NCBI RefSeq assembly: GCF_019285515.1
Contig: NZ_CP079095.1
Coordinates: 3,876,501 to 3,940,500, forward strand
Length of the DNA: 64,000 nucleotides
Direction: 5' to 3'
Source of the DNA: Methylococcus sp. Mc7
GTDB taxonomy: Bacteria > Pseudomonadota > Gammaproteobacteria > Methylococcales > Methylococcaceae
Positions within the stretch are counted from its first letter, which is position 1; each line of letters begins with the position of its first letter. This document shows, piece by piece, positions 26,295-36,049 of the stretch. The notes under the pieces are model-generated. The model made no database searches, had not been told where the DNA came from, and was given only the letters and a program-made list of their open reading frames with translations. Both the position numbers and the translations under genes were made by a program.

Positions 26295-27248
26295 TCAATC
26301 CACGTACAGCGAACTGACCGATTCCCCCATGGCGATCCGGCGGATCGTTTCCGCCAGCATTTCGGCAATGGTCAATTGCCGGATTCTGTTACAGGCCCGC
26401 GCACGCTCCTGCAAGGGAATCGTGTCGGTCACCACCAGTTCGTCCAGCAGCGACGCCTCGATGTTGTCGACCGCGGGACCGGAAAGCACCGGATGGGTAC
26501 AGTACGCCACCACCCTTTCGGCGCCGTGCTCCTTCAGGGCGCCGGCGGCCTTGCACAAGGTGCCCGCGGTGTCGACGAGGTCGTCGACCATGACGCAGGT
26601 CCGCCCCCGGACGTCACCGATGATGTTCATGACCTTCGCCTCGTTCGCGCGCGGACGGCGCTTGTCGATGATGGCGAGATCGGCGTCGTCGAGCCGCTTG
26701 GCCAACGCCCTGGCCCTGACCACCCCGCCGACGTCGGGCGATACCACCATGAGATCGGGGTATTTCTGTCGCCAGACGTCGCCGAGCAGGATCGGCGAGG
26801 CATAGACATTGTCCACCGGGACGTCGAAAAACCCCTGGATCTGATCGGCATGCAGGTCGACGGTCAGGACCCGGTCGGCGCCGGCGGCGCAGATCATCTT
26901 GGCCACCAGTTTGGCGGTGATCGGCACCCGCGCCGAACGGATGCGCCGGTCCTGCCGGGCATAGCCGAAATACGGGATGACCGCGGTGATGACCGACGCG
27001 GACGACCTGCGCAAAGCGTCGATCATGACGAGAAGCTCCATGAGGTTCTCGTTGATGGGCTGCGAAGTGGGCTGGATGACGAACACCTCGCGCCCGCGCA
27101 CGTGCTCCTCGATCTCGACCGCGATCTCGCCGTCGCTGAACCGCCCTACCGTCGCCATGCCCAGGCGCATGTTGAGCTTGCGCACAACGCCTTCGGCAAG
27201 GGGGAGATTTGCATTACCCGAAAACACCATGAAGGAGGTGTCGGTCAT
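26295..27248 (-). CDS. prs: Ribose-phosphate pyrophosphokinase
   Basis: The 317-residue enzyme makes PRPP from ribose 5-phosphate and ATP for nucleotide, histidine and tryptophan synthesis. The signature [19 protein letters not shown] and the PRPP-binding [13 protein letters not shown] motif are clear. GGAG lies 6 bp before the ATG. It is flanked by tRNA-Gln upstream and rplY downstream, a common arrangement with ispE. Confidence 0.97.
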   Translation of the reverse strand: MTDTSFMVFSGNANLPLAEGVVRKLNMRLGMATVGRFSDGEIAVEIEEHVRGREVFVIQPTSQPINENLMELLVMIDALRRSSASVITAVIPYFGYARQDRRIRSARVPITAKLVAKMICAAGADRVLTVDLHADQIQGFFDVPVDNVYASPILLGDVWRQKYPDLMVVSPDVGGVVRARALAKRLDDADLAIIDKRRPRANEAKVMNIIGDVRGRTCVMVDDLVDTAGTLCKAAGALKEHGAERVVAYCTHPVLSGPAVDNIEASLLDELVVTDTIPLQERARACNRIRQLTIAEMLAETIRRIAMGESVSSLYVD

Positions 27249-27281
27249 CGTGCACTCCAGATATCGACGCAGACAGGGAGT

Positions 27282-27356
27282 TGGCTGGGGCGCCAGGATT
27301 CGAACCTGGGAATGCCGGGATCAAAACCCGGTGCCTTACCGCTTGGCTACGCCCCA
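27282..27356 (-). tRNA. tRNA-Gln (TTG)
   Basis: A 75-nt cloverleaf starting TGGGGCGTAGCC, with anticodon loop TTTTGAT giving TTG for glutamine and an encoded CCA end. It lies between ispE and prs, its usual position in Pseudomonas-like genomes. Confidence 0.97.
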
Positions 27357-27373
27357 AAATAAATGCAGAAAAT

Positions 27374-28225
27374 CTATAGTTCGTCCAGCGCCTCGTACAG
27401 AGGCGACAGGTTGCGGCCGGACGCCACCATGGCGGTCCAGTCGCGGGACAAGTCCTCACATGCGGCCGTGGCTTCTTCCTCGCTGCCATGGACCGAATAT
27501 ACGCAGGCGCCCGTGCCCGTCAGCCGGACATCCCGGGAATATCTCCCCAGTACGCGCATCGCCTCGCCCACCACCGGGTAACGACGCACGACGGCGTCCA
27601 GGCAATGATTCTCATGGCTTCCCGCAAGGAAGTCAGTTATTTTGATTGGGTCGTTATCTCTTGTCAAATCAGGGGCACCGAATATCTCGGCGGTCGAGAC
27701 ATGGCACGGCGGCACGACGATGACGTACCAAGGCTCGGGCAGTTCCACGACCTGCAGCCTTTCGCCGACGCCTTCCGCCCATGCGCTCCGGCCGAACACG
27801 AAAATCGGTACGTCCGCCCCCAGCCGGAGACCGAGATTCATCAGCGTTTCCCGGTCCAGACCCAGCCCCCACAAGCGGTTCAGCGCCACCAGCGTGGTCG
27901 CCGCGTCCGAGCTTCCGCCGCCCAGGCCGCCGCCCATCGGCAAATTTTTCTCCATGGCGATGTCGGCCCCGGCAGTCACGCCAGCGTGATCCTTCAGCAA
28001 CCGGGCGGCACGGACGATCAGGTTCTGCTCGGCCGGCACGCCCGCCAGCGACGCCTGCAACCTGATTTCGCCGGAGGCATTGGGCCGGAATTCGAGCCAG
28101 TCGCACAAATCCACGAACTGGAAGACCGTTTGCAGATTATGGTACCCGTCGGGGCGGCGGCCCGTGATACGAAGGGTGAGATTGAGCTTGGCCGGCGCCG
28201 GCAAGCGCAGAAAGGGCGACTTCAT
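27374..28225 (-). CDS. ispE: 4-diphosphocytidyl-2-C-methyl-D-erythritol kinase
   Basis: The 283-residue GHMP kinase phosphorylates CDP-methylerythritol in the MEP route to isoprenoids. The N-terminal PAPAKLNLTLRI and the glycine-rich ATP loop PMGGGLGGGSSDAATTL near residues 95-111 are diagnostic. The ATG at 28225 overlaps the lolB stop as ATGA; a longer frame upstream is inside lolB. Translation is therefore coupled to lolB. Confidence 0.96.
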   Translation of the reverse strand: MKSPFLRLPAPAKLNLTLRITGRRPDGYHNLQTVFQFVDLCDWLEFRPNASGEIRLQASLAGVPAEQNLIVRAARLLKDHAGVTAGADIAMEKNLPMGGGLGGGSSDAATTLVALNRLWGLGLDRETLMNLGLRLGADVPIFVFGRSAWAEGVGERLQVVELPEPWYVIVVPPCHVSTAEIFGAPDLTRDNDPIKITDFLAGSHENHCLDAVVRRYPVVGEAMRVLGRYSRDVRLTGTGACVYSVHGSEEEATAACEDLSRDWTAMVASGRNLSPLYEALDEL

Positions 28226-28830
28226 GCCGGAGGGTTCCCGACGGTCCACTCGTCCGCAAACAGTTTCAGTTTGAGCGAACGCCCCTGGATCAGCACTTTC
28301 TGCGGCAACGTGAACTGGCCCCAGCTGCGATACCGCTCGTAATCGAGCGACCATTCCGCCTGCCTGAAATGCTTCAGGCGCCCGTCCGGATACAGTTCCG
28401 TCTCCTCGCTGGCCTCGCCCGGCGCCGACACCCCCAAGACCCAGTAGCGCAGGCTCCGCAGCGGAATGGAAAAGCCCAGTTTTTCTTTCAGCAGGCCTTC
28501 GGGATCCCGGGAAATCCTCTCGTTCCCGTTGCCTTCGTTGACGAGAATCAAATCGTCCTGGAGCACGATGGAAACCGTTCCTTGATTCAAGGGACCGGAG
28601 AGCCGCAGGCGATCCTGGCGGCCGTCGTGGTCCCAGGACAGGCTGGCTTGCCAGGCGTCGTCCGCGGTCTGCACCGCAACACGACCTTCCAGCCGCCAGC
28701 GTTCGAGGCTGGCCAAGCGCGCCACGCCCGGCACAGCGGGCCGGGCCTGCATGGGGGCGCAGCCCTGCAAGCCGGCTGCCGTCGACAACACGATCAGCGA
28801 GGCCGCGGCGAGCCGGATCCGATCACGCAT
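28222..28830 (-). CDS. lolB: Outer-membrane lipoprotein LolB
   Basis: The protein of about 202 residues has a lipoprotein signal peptide with lipobox LQGC near residues 21-24. The LolB core includes WRLEGRVAVQT, LRYWVLG and YPDGRLKHFRQAEWSLDYERY. LolB takes lipoproteins from LolA and inserts them in the outer membrane. The ATG at 28830 shares a base with the upstream stop (TGATG); a GTG one codon earlier is equally possible. It lies between the TPR gene and ispE, a conserved order. Confidence 0.94.
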   Translation of the reverse strand: MRDRIRLAAASLIVLSTAAGLQGCAPMQARPAVPGVARLASLERWRLEGRVAVQTADDAWQASLSWDHDGRQDRLRLSGPLNQGTVSIVLQDDLILVNEGNGNERISRDPEGLLKEKLGFSIPLRSLRYWVLGVSAPGEASEETELYPDGRLKHFRQAEWSLDYERYRSWGQFTLPQKVLIQGRSLKLKLFADEWTVGNPPA

Positions 28831-30590
28831 CACGGCGCCAGCAGATCCGGATAGCGCGCCTTGATCCGCTGCATATCCTTGTGCTCGGGCGCCTTTTTCC
28901 AGGCCTCGCGCAGGATTTTCCTGGCTTCCTGGCGCCTGCCGGACTCCAGCAGCACCTCGCCCAGATGCGATGCGATCTCAGGGTCTTGAACCTTTTCGTA
29001 AGCCCGGCGCAGGTATTCGGCGGCTTCGGCGTAATTGCGCAGCCGGTACTGCAGCCAGCCGTAACTGTCGAGTATCGCCGGATCGTCGGGCTTGAGCCGG
29101 ATCGCCCGGTCGAGATAGCCCTTGGCCTCGTCCAACCGCTCGCCCCGCTCGACGAGCGTGTAGCCCAGGGCATTCAATGCATTGGGATCATCGGGGTTCT
29201 TTTCCAGCACCTGGCGCAAGTCCGCCTCCAGCACGTCGAACCGCCCGAGATTCTCCGCCACCAGGGCACGGGCGTAAAGCAGATCGCTCTGCCCCGGGAT
29301 TTCGCCGAGCGCGTCGGTCAACAGGTTGAAGGCGTCTTCATAGTCCCTGTTCTTGGAAAGCAGCTCGGCTTCCAGAAGGTACAGCCGAACCGACTCGTTC
29401 GGAAAACGCTTGCGGACGTCGGCGAGCCGGCTTCGCGCCTCCGTCAGCCGGCCCAGACTGATCAAGGCGGTGATGCCGTTCACCCGCGCATCGAACTCGG
29501 TCGGACCGGTCGTGACGCGGTCGAACCAGCCCAACGCCTCGGCCAGTCTGCCCTTGCGGGCATCGATCAGCCCCAGATAAAAGTAGGCCTGAACCCGCCA
29601 TTTTTCCGACGTAGCCAGCCCCACGAACTCGCGCCGGGCCGCATCGAGCTGGTCCAGATCGATGAGCGCCAGTCCGAGCCCGAACCGGGCGTCCTGATTG
29701 CCGGGCTCCTTGGCTACGATACGCGCCAGCTCGCGCCGCGCGCCTTCGATGTCGCCGGACTTGATGAGAAATTGCGAATAGATCAGGCGCAATCTGGCGT
29801 TGTCCGGATCGCGCTTGAGCGCCCGCCGAATCATGTCCCCGGCCGCGGCCGAATCGCCCATTTGCGCCATGACCTGCGCCTGCAGCACCCGGGCCCGGCT
29901 CCAGTCCGGATGCAACTTCAGGGCTTCCTCGGTTTCGTTCAATGCCCGCTGGAACTCACCCTGGTTGGCGGCGAGAAGGGCGGCTGCGAGATGAAGCTCC
30001 GCCATACCGGGGGACGCCCGGAGCAAGGCGTTCATGAATTCCGCCGCATCCTGTTTCGGCACCTCACCGCCGAGCACCTTCACCAATTCGATGAGTGTGT
30101 CTTCCAGATCGGCATCCGGCAGCGTCAGCAGCACCTTCATCTGCGCCACCGCCTCGTAGCGCCTTCCCTCCTTCAGGTAGAGCAAGGCCGCCATGCGGCG
30201 GGCCACCGCATTGCGGGGCTCGGCTTGCAGCCAGAGAGATACCCCTTCGATCGCTTCGGGATATTTTTTCACGAACAAGGCGATCTGAGTCGCCCGTTCG
30301 GCGAGACGCGCATCCCGCGACAGGCGCGCGGCCTGGAGATAATTCTCGAGCGCAACCTCGTACTGGCCCCGCTGGCCGGCCAACTCTCCCGCCAGCACCA
30401 GGTAGACGAGCTGGGATTTGGGCGTCAGCGGCTTGACCGTCGCGCCGATGCCGGCCTCGTCGCTCCAGAATGGTTCATCCGCAAACTTGGCTTTATGGCC
30501 CACGCACCCGAATGCCAGGGCAATCAACAGCAAGCCCGGCAAAGTACCTGCACCGCCGGGCCAGAATTTTCGTATCCGAATTTTAGGCAC
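28830..30590 (-). CDS. Tetratricopeptide-repeat lipoprotein
   Basis: This protein of about 586 residues is built almost wholly of TPR units, for example DPNALNALGYTLVERGERLDEA followed by DDPAILDSYGWLQYRLRNYAEA. It begins with a lipoprotein-like signal (lipobox LAFGC). The GTG at 30590 was chosen because GGGA lies about 6 bp upstream and the signal peptide then has normal length; a TTG at 30641 would add 17 residues. Homologues occur next to lolB in gammaproteobacteria. It probably acts as an envelope scaffold; the partner is unknown. Confidence 0.85.
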   Translation of the reverse strand: MPKIRIRKFWPGGAGTLPGLLLIALAFGCVGHKAKFADEPFWSDEAGIGATVKPLTPKSQLVYLVLAGELAGQRGQYEVALENYLQAARLSRDARLAERATQIALFVKKYPEAIEGVSLWLQAEPRNAVARRMAALLYLKEGRRYEAVAQMKVLLTLPDADLEDTLIELVKVLGGEVPKQDAAEFMNALLRASPGMAELHLAAALLAANQGEFQRALNETEEALKLHPDWSRARVLQAQVMAQMGDSAAAGDMIRRALKRDPDNARLRLIYSQFLIKSGDIEGARRELARIVAKEPGNQDARFGLGLALIDLDQLDAARREFVGLATSEKWRVQAYFYLGLIDARKGRLAEALGWFDRVTTGPTEFDARVNGITALISLGRLTEARSRLADVRKRFPNESVRLYLLEAELLSKNRDYEDAFNLLTDALGEIPGQSDLLYARALVAENLGRFDVLEADLRQVLEKNPDDPNALNALGYTLVERGERLDEAKGYLDRAIRLKPDDPAILDSYGWLQYRLRNYAEAAEYLRRAYEKVQDPEIASHLGEVLLESGRRQEARKILREAWKKAPEHKDMQRIKARYPDLLAP

Positions 30591-30809
30591 TATCGTCCCG
30601 CGAGTTGCGCTTAGGAATTCAAAGGCTTGAGAAAGGAGCAACCGGACGGGCTAAAGCTTTCCCTGCATCCCGCCAGCGCCGATATTCTGGGATATTTTGA
30701 GGAGAACGAGGGATTGCCGATATTGCTTGCGACGCGGGCCAGAACCGATTTTCCCGAGTGAAATTGTACCGTTTCCCGATAAACCGGCAAGACTTGTGCT
30801 TCCTCGAAA

Positions 30810-30838
30810 TTGGATTAGGGGCACATTTTCATTAAAAT
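30810..30838 (+). promoter_or_regulatory. Sigma-70-like promoter for hemA-prfA-prmC
   Basis: TTGGAT at 30810-30815 and TAAAAT at 30833-30838 are separated by 17 bp. A start near 30845 would leave a leader of about 22 nt before the hemA ATG. The match is seen directly; activity is inferred. Confidence 0.5.
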
Positions 30839-30866
30839 CGGCGTCTGTTTCAGCCACCTGCCCACA

Positions 30867-32129
30867 ATGGCGATCCTGACTCTAGGCGTCAATCACACCA
30901 CCGCACCGGTTTCGATCAGGGAACGTCTTGCCTTTCCCACCGAGCATCTGCAATCCGCGCTGCGGGAGCTGATCGGTCTGCCGCAGGTGGGTGAGGCAGC
31001 GATCCTGTCGACCTGCAACCGTACCGAGGTGTATTGCGAGCTCGAAGGCCGCGACCAGCGGCCCATCGTCGACTGGATGCGCGGGCAGCGGCAACTCGAC
31101 GGCCAGGACATCGCCCAATACCTTTACTCCCACGTCGACGCCGGCACGATCCGGCACATGTTCCGCGTCGCCTGCGGGCTGGACTCGATGATCCTGGGCG
31201 AACCGCAGATCCTCGGCCAGATGAAGACCGCCTATCAGGCGGCGCGCGACGCCGGCACCGCGGGCAAGGTTCTGACCAAGCTGTTCCACCACACCTTCGC
31301 CGCCGCCAAGAAGGTCCGCACCGACACGGCGATCGGGTGCAGCCCCGTATCCGTCGCCTTCGCCGCCATCCGGCTGGCCCAGCGCATTTTCGACGATTTG
31401 GGCGATCTGACCGCCATCCTCATCGGCGCAGGCGAAACCATCGAGCTGACCGCGCGGCACTTGAGCGAAAACCGGATCGGACACATCATCATCGCCAATC
31501 GGACCTTCGACCGCGCGCATACCCTGGCCAACCAGTTCGGCGGCTTCGCCATTTCGCTGGAAGAGCTGCCCAAGCATCTGGCCAAGGCCGACATCATCGT
31601 CGCCTCCACCGGCAGCCCCCTGCCCATTCTCGGCAAGGGCAGCATCGAGAGCGCGCTGCGGAGCCGCCGCCACAAGCCGATGTTCATCGTGGACCTGGCG
31701 GTGCCGCGGGACATCGAGCCCGAGGTCGAGCAGCTCCAGGACGTCTATCTGTACACCGTCGACGACCTGCAGCACACCGTCGAGGAGAACCTCAAGACCC
31801 GTCAGGAGGCCGCTCTGCAGGCGGAGGAAATCATCGATCTGGAAGTCGAGCATTTCCTGGCCTGGCTCAGGGCCCAGGCCGCGACCGAAACGATCCGCGA
31901 CGTCCGGAGCCTGGCCGAACGGCACCGCGACGCGGCTCTGGAGCGGGCACTGCGGGAACTGCGCCGCGGCAAGAGCGCCGAAGACACCCTGCGCTGGCTG
32001 GCGGACACCCTGACCAACAAGATCATTCATGCGCCCAGCTCGCAAATCTGGCAAGCGGGCGTGAACGAACGCGCCGACATCGTCGCCGCGGCGCGCGAAC
32101 TCTTTCAACTCAAAGACCCCGATACGTGA
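30867..32129 (+). CDS. hemA: Glutamyl-tRNA reductase
   Basis: The 420-residue enzyme reduces glutamyl-tRNA to glutamate-1-semialdehyde, the first step of C5 haem synthesis. The active-site Cys50 lies in STCNRTEVY, the NADPH-binding domain starts near [12 protein letters not shown], and a helical dimerisation domain ends the chain. The ATG at 30867 yields the canonical [15 protein letters not shown]. The stop overlaps the prfA start (GTGA). The hemA-prfA-prmC order matches E. coli. Confidence 0.97.
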   Translation: MAILTLGVNHTTAPVSIRERLAFPTEHLQSALRELIGLPQVGEAAILSTCNRTEVYCELEGRDQRPIVDWMRGQRQLDGQDIAQYLYSHVDAGTIRHMFRVACGLDSMILGEPQILGQMKTAYQAARDAGTAGKVLTKLFHHTFAAAKKVRTDTAIGCSPVSVAFAAIRLAQRIFDDLGDLTAILIGAGETIELTARHLSENRIGHIIIANRTFDRAHTLANQFGGFAISLEELPKHLAKADIIVASTGSPLPILGKGSIESALRSRRHKPMFIVDLAVPRDIEPEVEQLQDVYLYTVDDLQHTVEENLKTRQEAALQAEEIIDLEVEHFLAWLRAQAATETIRDVRSLAERHRDAALERALRELRRGKSAEDTLRWLADTLTNKIIHAPSSQIWQAGVNERADIVAAARELFQLKDPDT

Positions 32130-33208
32130 ATCCTTCCGTTCAGCAGAAACTCGAGAACCTGTCCCATCGCTTCGAAGAAATCACCGGCCTCCTGGCCACC
32201 CCGGAAGTCCAGAACGATCAAAACCGGTTCAAGGCCCTGAGCCGGGAATACGCCCAGCTCGAACCCTGTGTCGCCTGTTTCCGGCGCTACCGGGAAACAC
32301 TGGACGGCATCGAGTACGCGCAAGCGCTGCTGCAGGATCAGGACCCCGAAGTCCGCAGCCTGGCGCGGGAGGAACTCGAAGCCGGACGCGAGCGCTGCGA
32401 AGCGCTGGAGCAGGAGCTGCAGATCCTGCTGCTGCCGCGCGATCCCAACGACGAGCGCAACGTGTTCCTCGAAATCCGGGCCGGCACCGGCGGCGCGGAA
32501 GCGGCGATCTTCGCCGGCGACCTGCTGCGCATGTACAGCCGCTACGCTGAACGGCAGGGCTGGAGGACCGAGATCGTCGGCGAGAGCGAGGGCGAGCACG
32601 GCGGCTACAAGGAGGTCGTGATGCGCATCAGCGGTCAGAGCGTCTATTCCCGGCTCAAGTTCGAAGCCGGCACCCACCGCGTCCAGCGGGTGCCTGCCAC
32701 CGAAGCTCAAGGCCGCATCCATACCTCGGCCTGCACCGTGGCGATCCTCCCGGAAATCGACGAAGTCGAGATCGACATCAACCCGGCCGACCTGCGCGTC
32801 GACACCTTCCGCGCCTCGGGGGCCGGCGGCCAGCACGTGAACCGGACCGATTCGGCCATACGCATCACCCACATTCCGACCGGCACCGTGGTGGAATGCC
32901 AGGACGAGCGTTCCCAGCACAAGAACCGGGCGCGCGCCATGTCGCTGCTGCAGGCCCGCATCCTGGCCGCCGCCCAGGAGAAGCAGAATTCCGAGATCGC
33001 CGCGTCGCGAAAACTGCAAGTGGGCAGCGGCGACCGCTCCGAACGCATCCGGACCTACAACTTCCCGCAGGGGCGGCTGACCGACCACCGCATCAACCTC
33101 ACGCTCTACCGGCTGGACGCCATCATGGAGGGCGACCTCGACCCGGTGATCGATCCCCTGGTGCAGGAGCATCAGGCCGACATGCTGGCCAGCCTGGCCG
33201 AAAGCTGA
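32126..33208 (+). CDS. prfA: Peptide chain release factor 1
   Basis: The 360-residue factor reads UAA and UAG. The tripeptide anticodon PAT ([13 protein letters not shown]) identifies RF1, and the GGQ motif lies in [14 protein letters not shown]. The GTG start at 32126 overlaps the hemA stop by 4 bp and gives exactly the E. coli length. The GGQ glutamine is the substrate of PrmC, encoded 4 bp downstream. Confidence 0.97.
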   Translation: MNPSVQQKLENLSHRFEEITGLLATPEVQNDQNRFKALSREYAQLEPCVACFRRYRETLDGIEYAQALLQDQDPEVRSLAREELEAGRERCEALEQELQILLLPRDPNDERNVFLEIRAGTGGAEAAIFAGDLLRMYSRYAERQGWRTEIVGESEGEHGGYKEVVMRISGQSVYSRLKFEAGTHRVQRVPATEAQGRIHTSACTVAILPEIDEVEIDINPADLRVDTFRASGAGGQHVNRTDSAIRITHIPTGTVVECQDERSQHKNRARAMSLLQARILAAAQEKQNSEIAASRKLQVGSGDRSERIRTYNFPQGRLTDHRINLTLYRLDAIMEGDLDPVIDPLVQEHQADMLASLAES

Positions 33209-33212
33209 AGAC

Positions 33213-34067
33213 GTGCCCACCAACCTCCTGGAAGCGCTGGACGCCGCCACCCGCGAACTCGGCTCCATCAGCGAAACGGCCCGACTCGATGCCGAGGTGC
33301 TGCTGGCCCATGCAATCGGGAAAAACCGCGCCTATCTCAGGGCGTGGCCCGAGCGTCTGCTGCAAGCCGAAGAAGAACGGCGCTTTCTGGCGTACCTCGC
33401 GGAGCGCGCGCGTGGTGTCCCTGTCGCCTATCTGACGGGAGCACGGGAGTTCTGGTCCCGATCCTTTAACGTATCCCCCGAGGTGCTGATTCCCCGGCCG
33501 GAAACGGAGCTGCTGGTGGAGCTTGCCATCGAGGCGGCCCGTTGCGAAAACCGTCCCCGCATCCTCGATCTGGGCACCGGAAGCGGCGCCATTGCCGTGA
33601 CCCTGGCTCTGGAGTGTCCGGACGCCGAAGTCTGGGCGGTGGATGTCAGCGAATCCGCGCTCGCACTCGCCCGCCGCAATGCGGACGAACTCGGCGCCAA
33701 AACGATCCGGTTCCTGCAGGGCAGCTGGTTCGCCCCGCTGCCGGCGGGTATCCGCTTCGACCTGATCGTCAGCAACCCTCCTTATGTCAGCCCAACCGAC
33801 CCGCACCTGCTGCGCGGCGATGTCCGCTACGAACCCCGCCAAGCCCTGGTATCCGCGGAGGACGGCCTGCAAGACATCGCCCTGATCGCCGGAAATGCCG
33901 GCCCGTGGTTGCCCCCCGGCGGCGGGCTGATGTTCGAGCACGGCTTCGACCAGGCCGACGCGGTCGCCGCGATCCTCGGCAAACTGGGCTACCGCGACGT
34001 CCGCCGGTATCGCGATCTGCAGGGCCACGAACGCGTCACCGCGGCAAGGCGGGCCCCCGAGGAGTGA
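33213..34067 (+). CDS. prmC: Release factor glutamine methyltransferase
   Basis: The 284-residue SAM-dependent enzyme methylates the GGQ glutamine of RF1 and RF2. The SAM loop is LDLGTGSGAIAVTLA, and the catalytic motif NPPY lies in IVSNPPYVSPTD. It starts with GTG 4 bp after prfA, in the classical prfA-prmC pair. The length is normal, and it ends 7 bp before the convergent rlmI. Confidence 0.96.
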   Translation: MPTNLLEALDAATRELGSISETARLDAEVLLAHAIGKNRAYLRAWPERLLQAEEERRFLAYLAERARGVPVAYLTGAREFWSRSFNVSPEVLIPRPETELLVELAIEAARCENRPRILDLGTGSGAIAVTLALECPDAEVWAVDVSESALALARRNADELGAKTIRFLQGSWFAPLPAGIRFDLIVSNPPYVSPTDPHLLRGDVRYEPRQALVSAEDGLQDIALIAGNAGPWLPPGGGLMFEHGFDQADAVAAILGKLGYRDVRRYRDLQGHERVTAARRAPEE

Positions 34068-34074
34068 AGGCCGC

Positions 34075-35274
34075 CTAGAGCGGCATCGACAGGTGGCAGA
34101 AGAAGGTCTTTAGGTATTCCGTTTCCGGAATCGCGGGATGGACCGGATGGTCCGGCCCCTGGCAACCCTGACCCAGGATGACCAGATGCCGGTCCAGATG
34201 CCGGCTGCTGGTACGCAGTATGTCGTGCAGGGTGGAGCGCGGCAGGTTGAATGAGCAGGACGCCGAAACCAGGACTCCGCCGGGGTTCAGCACTTGCATG
34301 GCCGCCTGGTTGAGGCGGTGGTAGGCCTCCACGCCCGCCTTGATGTCCTTCTTGCGCTTGATGAGGGCGGGAGGGTCCACCACGATCAAATCGTAGCGCT
34401 GGCGCTTGTGCCGAAGCTGCTTCAGGAACTCGAAAACATCCTGCCGGATGAAACCCATCCGATCCGCCACGCCGTTGAGCCTGGCGTTTTCCGCGGCGAG
34501 CGCAAGCGCTGACTCGGAGCTGTCCACGCAATCCACGGATTCCGCCCCTCCCAAAGCCGCCTGCACGCCCCAGCCTCCGGTATAGGAGAACAGGTCGAGC
34601 ACGCGCTGGCATTTGGCCAATTGCGCCACCACGGCCCGGTTCTGGCGATGGTCGAAGAACCAGCCGGTCTTCTGCCCTCCCACGGGATCGACCAGGAAGC
34701 GGGCGCCGTTCTCCTCGATCGGTACCGGACCTTCGAGCGGCTTGCCCAGCACCCGTACGTAATTCTCGAGCTTCTCGAACTGGCGCAGGCTCGAAGTGTT
34801 CTTCAGCACCATGGTGCGGGGTGAAAGCAGCTTGTCGAGCACCTCCATCACCGGCTCCTGGAGCTGCTCCGCGCCGAACGTGCTGGCCTGCAGCGCCAGC
34901 ACGTCGCCCAGGCGGTCGATCACCAAGCCGGGCAGGCCGTCGCTTTCGCCATACAGCAAGCGGTAATAAGGCTTGGCGAAAAGCATCTCGCGCAGATGCA
35001 AAGCCCGGCTCAACCGCTTCAGCAGGAAGGCATGGTCGATCGCCACGCGGTGGTCGCGGCTCAGGAGCCGCGCGCAGATCAGCGATTCCGGGTTGACGTA
35101 AGCCAAGCCCAGCGGCTGTTGGCGAGAGTCCTCCACCACCACGTATTCACCGGGCGCGAAACGCTTGAGCGGCGTCTTTTCGCCATCCACCTCGTTGCTG
35201 AAGACCCACAGGTGCCCCGCCCGCAAACGGCGCTCCTCGTTTTTCTTCAGCCGCAATACCGACAATTCAGACAT
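34075..35274 (-). CDS. rlmI: 23S rRNA (cytosine-C5)-methyltransferase RlmI-like
   Basis: The 399-residue protein has an N-terminal PUA domain (residues 1-75, LKKNEERRLRAGHLWVFSNEV) and a Rossmann methyltransferase domain with LDLFSYTGGWGVQAALGGA and VVDPPALIKRKKD. A conserved cysteine follows in SASCSFN. This fits RlmI, which methylates C1962 of 23S rRNA. The ATG at 35274 (MSELSVLRLKKNEERR) matches the usual start; the longer frame upstream does not. It converges on prmC. Confidence 0.9.
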   Translation of the reverse strand: MSELSVLRLKKNEERRLRAGHLWVFSNEVDGEKTPLKRFAPGEYVVVEDSRQQPLGLAYVNPESLICARLLSRDHRVAIDHAFLLKRLSRALHLREMLFAKPYYRLLYGESDGLPGLVIDRLGDVLALQASTFGAEQLQEPVMEVLDKLLSPRTMVLKNTSSLRQFEKLENYVRVLGKPLEGPVPIEENGARFLVDPVGGQKTGWFFDHRQNRAVVAQLAKCQRVLDLFSYTGGWGVQAALGGAESVDCVDSSESALALAAENARLNGVADRMGFIRQDVFEFLKQLRHKRQRYDLIVVDPPALIKRKKDIKAGVEAYHRLNQAAMQVLNPGGVLVSASCSFNLPRSTLHDILRTSSRHLDRHLVILGQGCQGPDHPVHPAIPETEYLKTFFCHLSMPL

Positions 35275-35358
35275 ACAGTCGCCAACCCAAACGCCACCGG
35301 TCCCTGGAGAATAAAAAGAGAAGGCGGTTCCCGACCGGGAAGCGCCTGGATACACGTG

Positions 35359-36048
35359 TCAGATCAATTCGAAGGTGAAACCGCTGATGTCCCGATCCGG
35401 CTTCGCCAAATCCAGACGGACTTCAAGAGATTTGCCGACCGGCATCATGGACAGGCCACTCCCCTTCGGGAGGTACTCTGCCGGCGAAAACACCCTGCCC
35501 GCCGCCGGCTTCCCCTGCCGGTCGACCACCCGCAGGACGATCGACGGAAACACCTGGGCCGCCGTGGACTGGTTGGCCATGACCAGCCGGAATTCATAGC
35601 CGCCGGTGGCGGGCACCGGCCGCAGGGTCCGCTCCACGATCTGGATCGATTCGACGTCGCTGTACGGTGGGACCTGGCAACCCACCGCATCGCACAGCAT
35701 CACCAGCCATGGCCGCATGGCCTCGTCCTGGGCGAAACGCGTGCTGCCGAAATACGCCACCTGACCGAGCAGGGCTATCGTCAAGACGATGCTGCCGACG
35801 CTCCACGCCAGCCGCAAAAACAAACCCGGACGGGCCGGCTCGTCGTAACCCCTCCTCCATCCCCCGAACCAGCGTCCCGACCCGCCTTTCGGCAGCTGCG
35901 AGAACGAATCGGGGACGCTCTCCTCCAGCCCCGGCAGGGCATTGAAAACGCGGCCGCAATGATCGCAGAGCATGACACCGCGCCCTTCCCGGAGCTGGCG
36001 CACCGAGATGCCGTAAGCCGTACCGCAGGAAGGACAGCGGGTAAACAC
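35359..36048 (-). CDS. Zinc-ribbon protein with DUF3426 domain
   Basis: The 229-residue protein opens with the MJ0042-type zinc ribbon CPSCGTAYGIS...CDHCGRVF (residues 5-35). A linker, one membrane helix near residues 80-100 and a C-terminal DUF3426-like domain follow. The C-terminal domain is probably periplasmic. Function is unknown. The family is often found beside prmA, as here, where only one base separates them. Confidence 0.85.
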   Translation of the reverse strand: MFTRCPSCGTAYGISVRQLREGRGVMLCDHCGRVFNALPGLEESVPDSFSQLPKGGSGRWFGGWRRGYDEPARPGLFLRLAWSVGSIVLTIALLGQVAYFGSTRFAQDEAMRPWLVMLCDAVGCQVPPYSDVESIQIVERTLRPVPATGGYEFRLVMANQSTAAQVFPSIVLRVVDRQGKPAAGRVFSPAEYLPKGSGLSMMPVGKSLEVRLDLAKPDRDISGFTFELI

Positions 36049-36049
36049 C

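Noticed and set aside
31034..33208. 724-codon frame starting inside hemA and running into prfA
   Set aside because: The first 364 codons are a shifted reading of hemA; only the part from the GTG at 32126 matches release factor 1.
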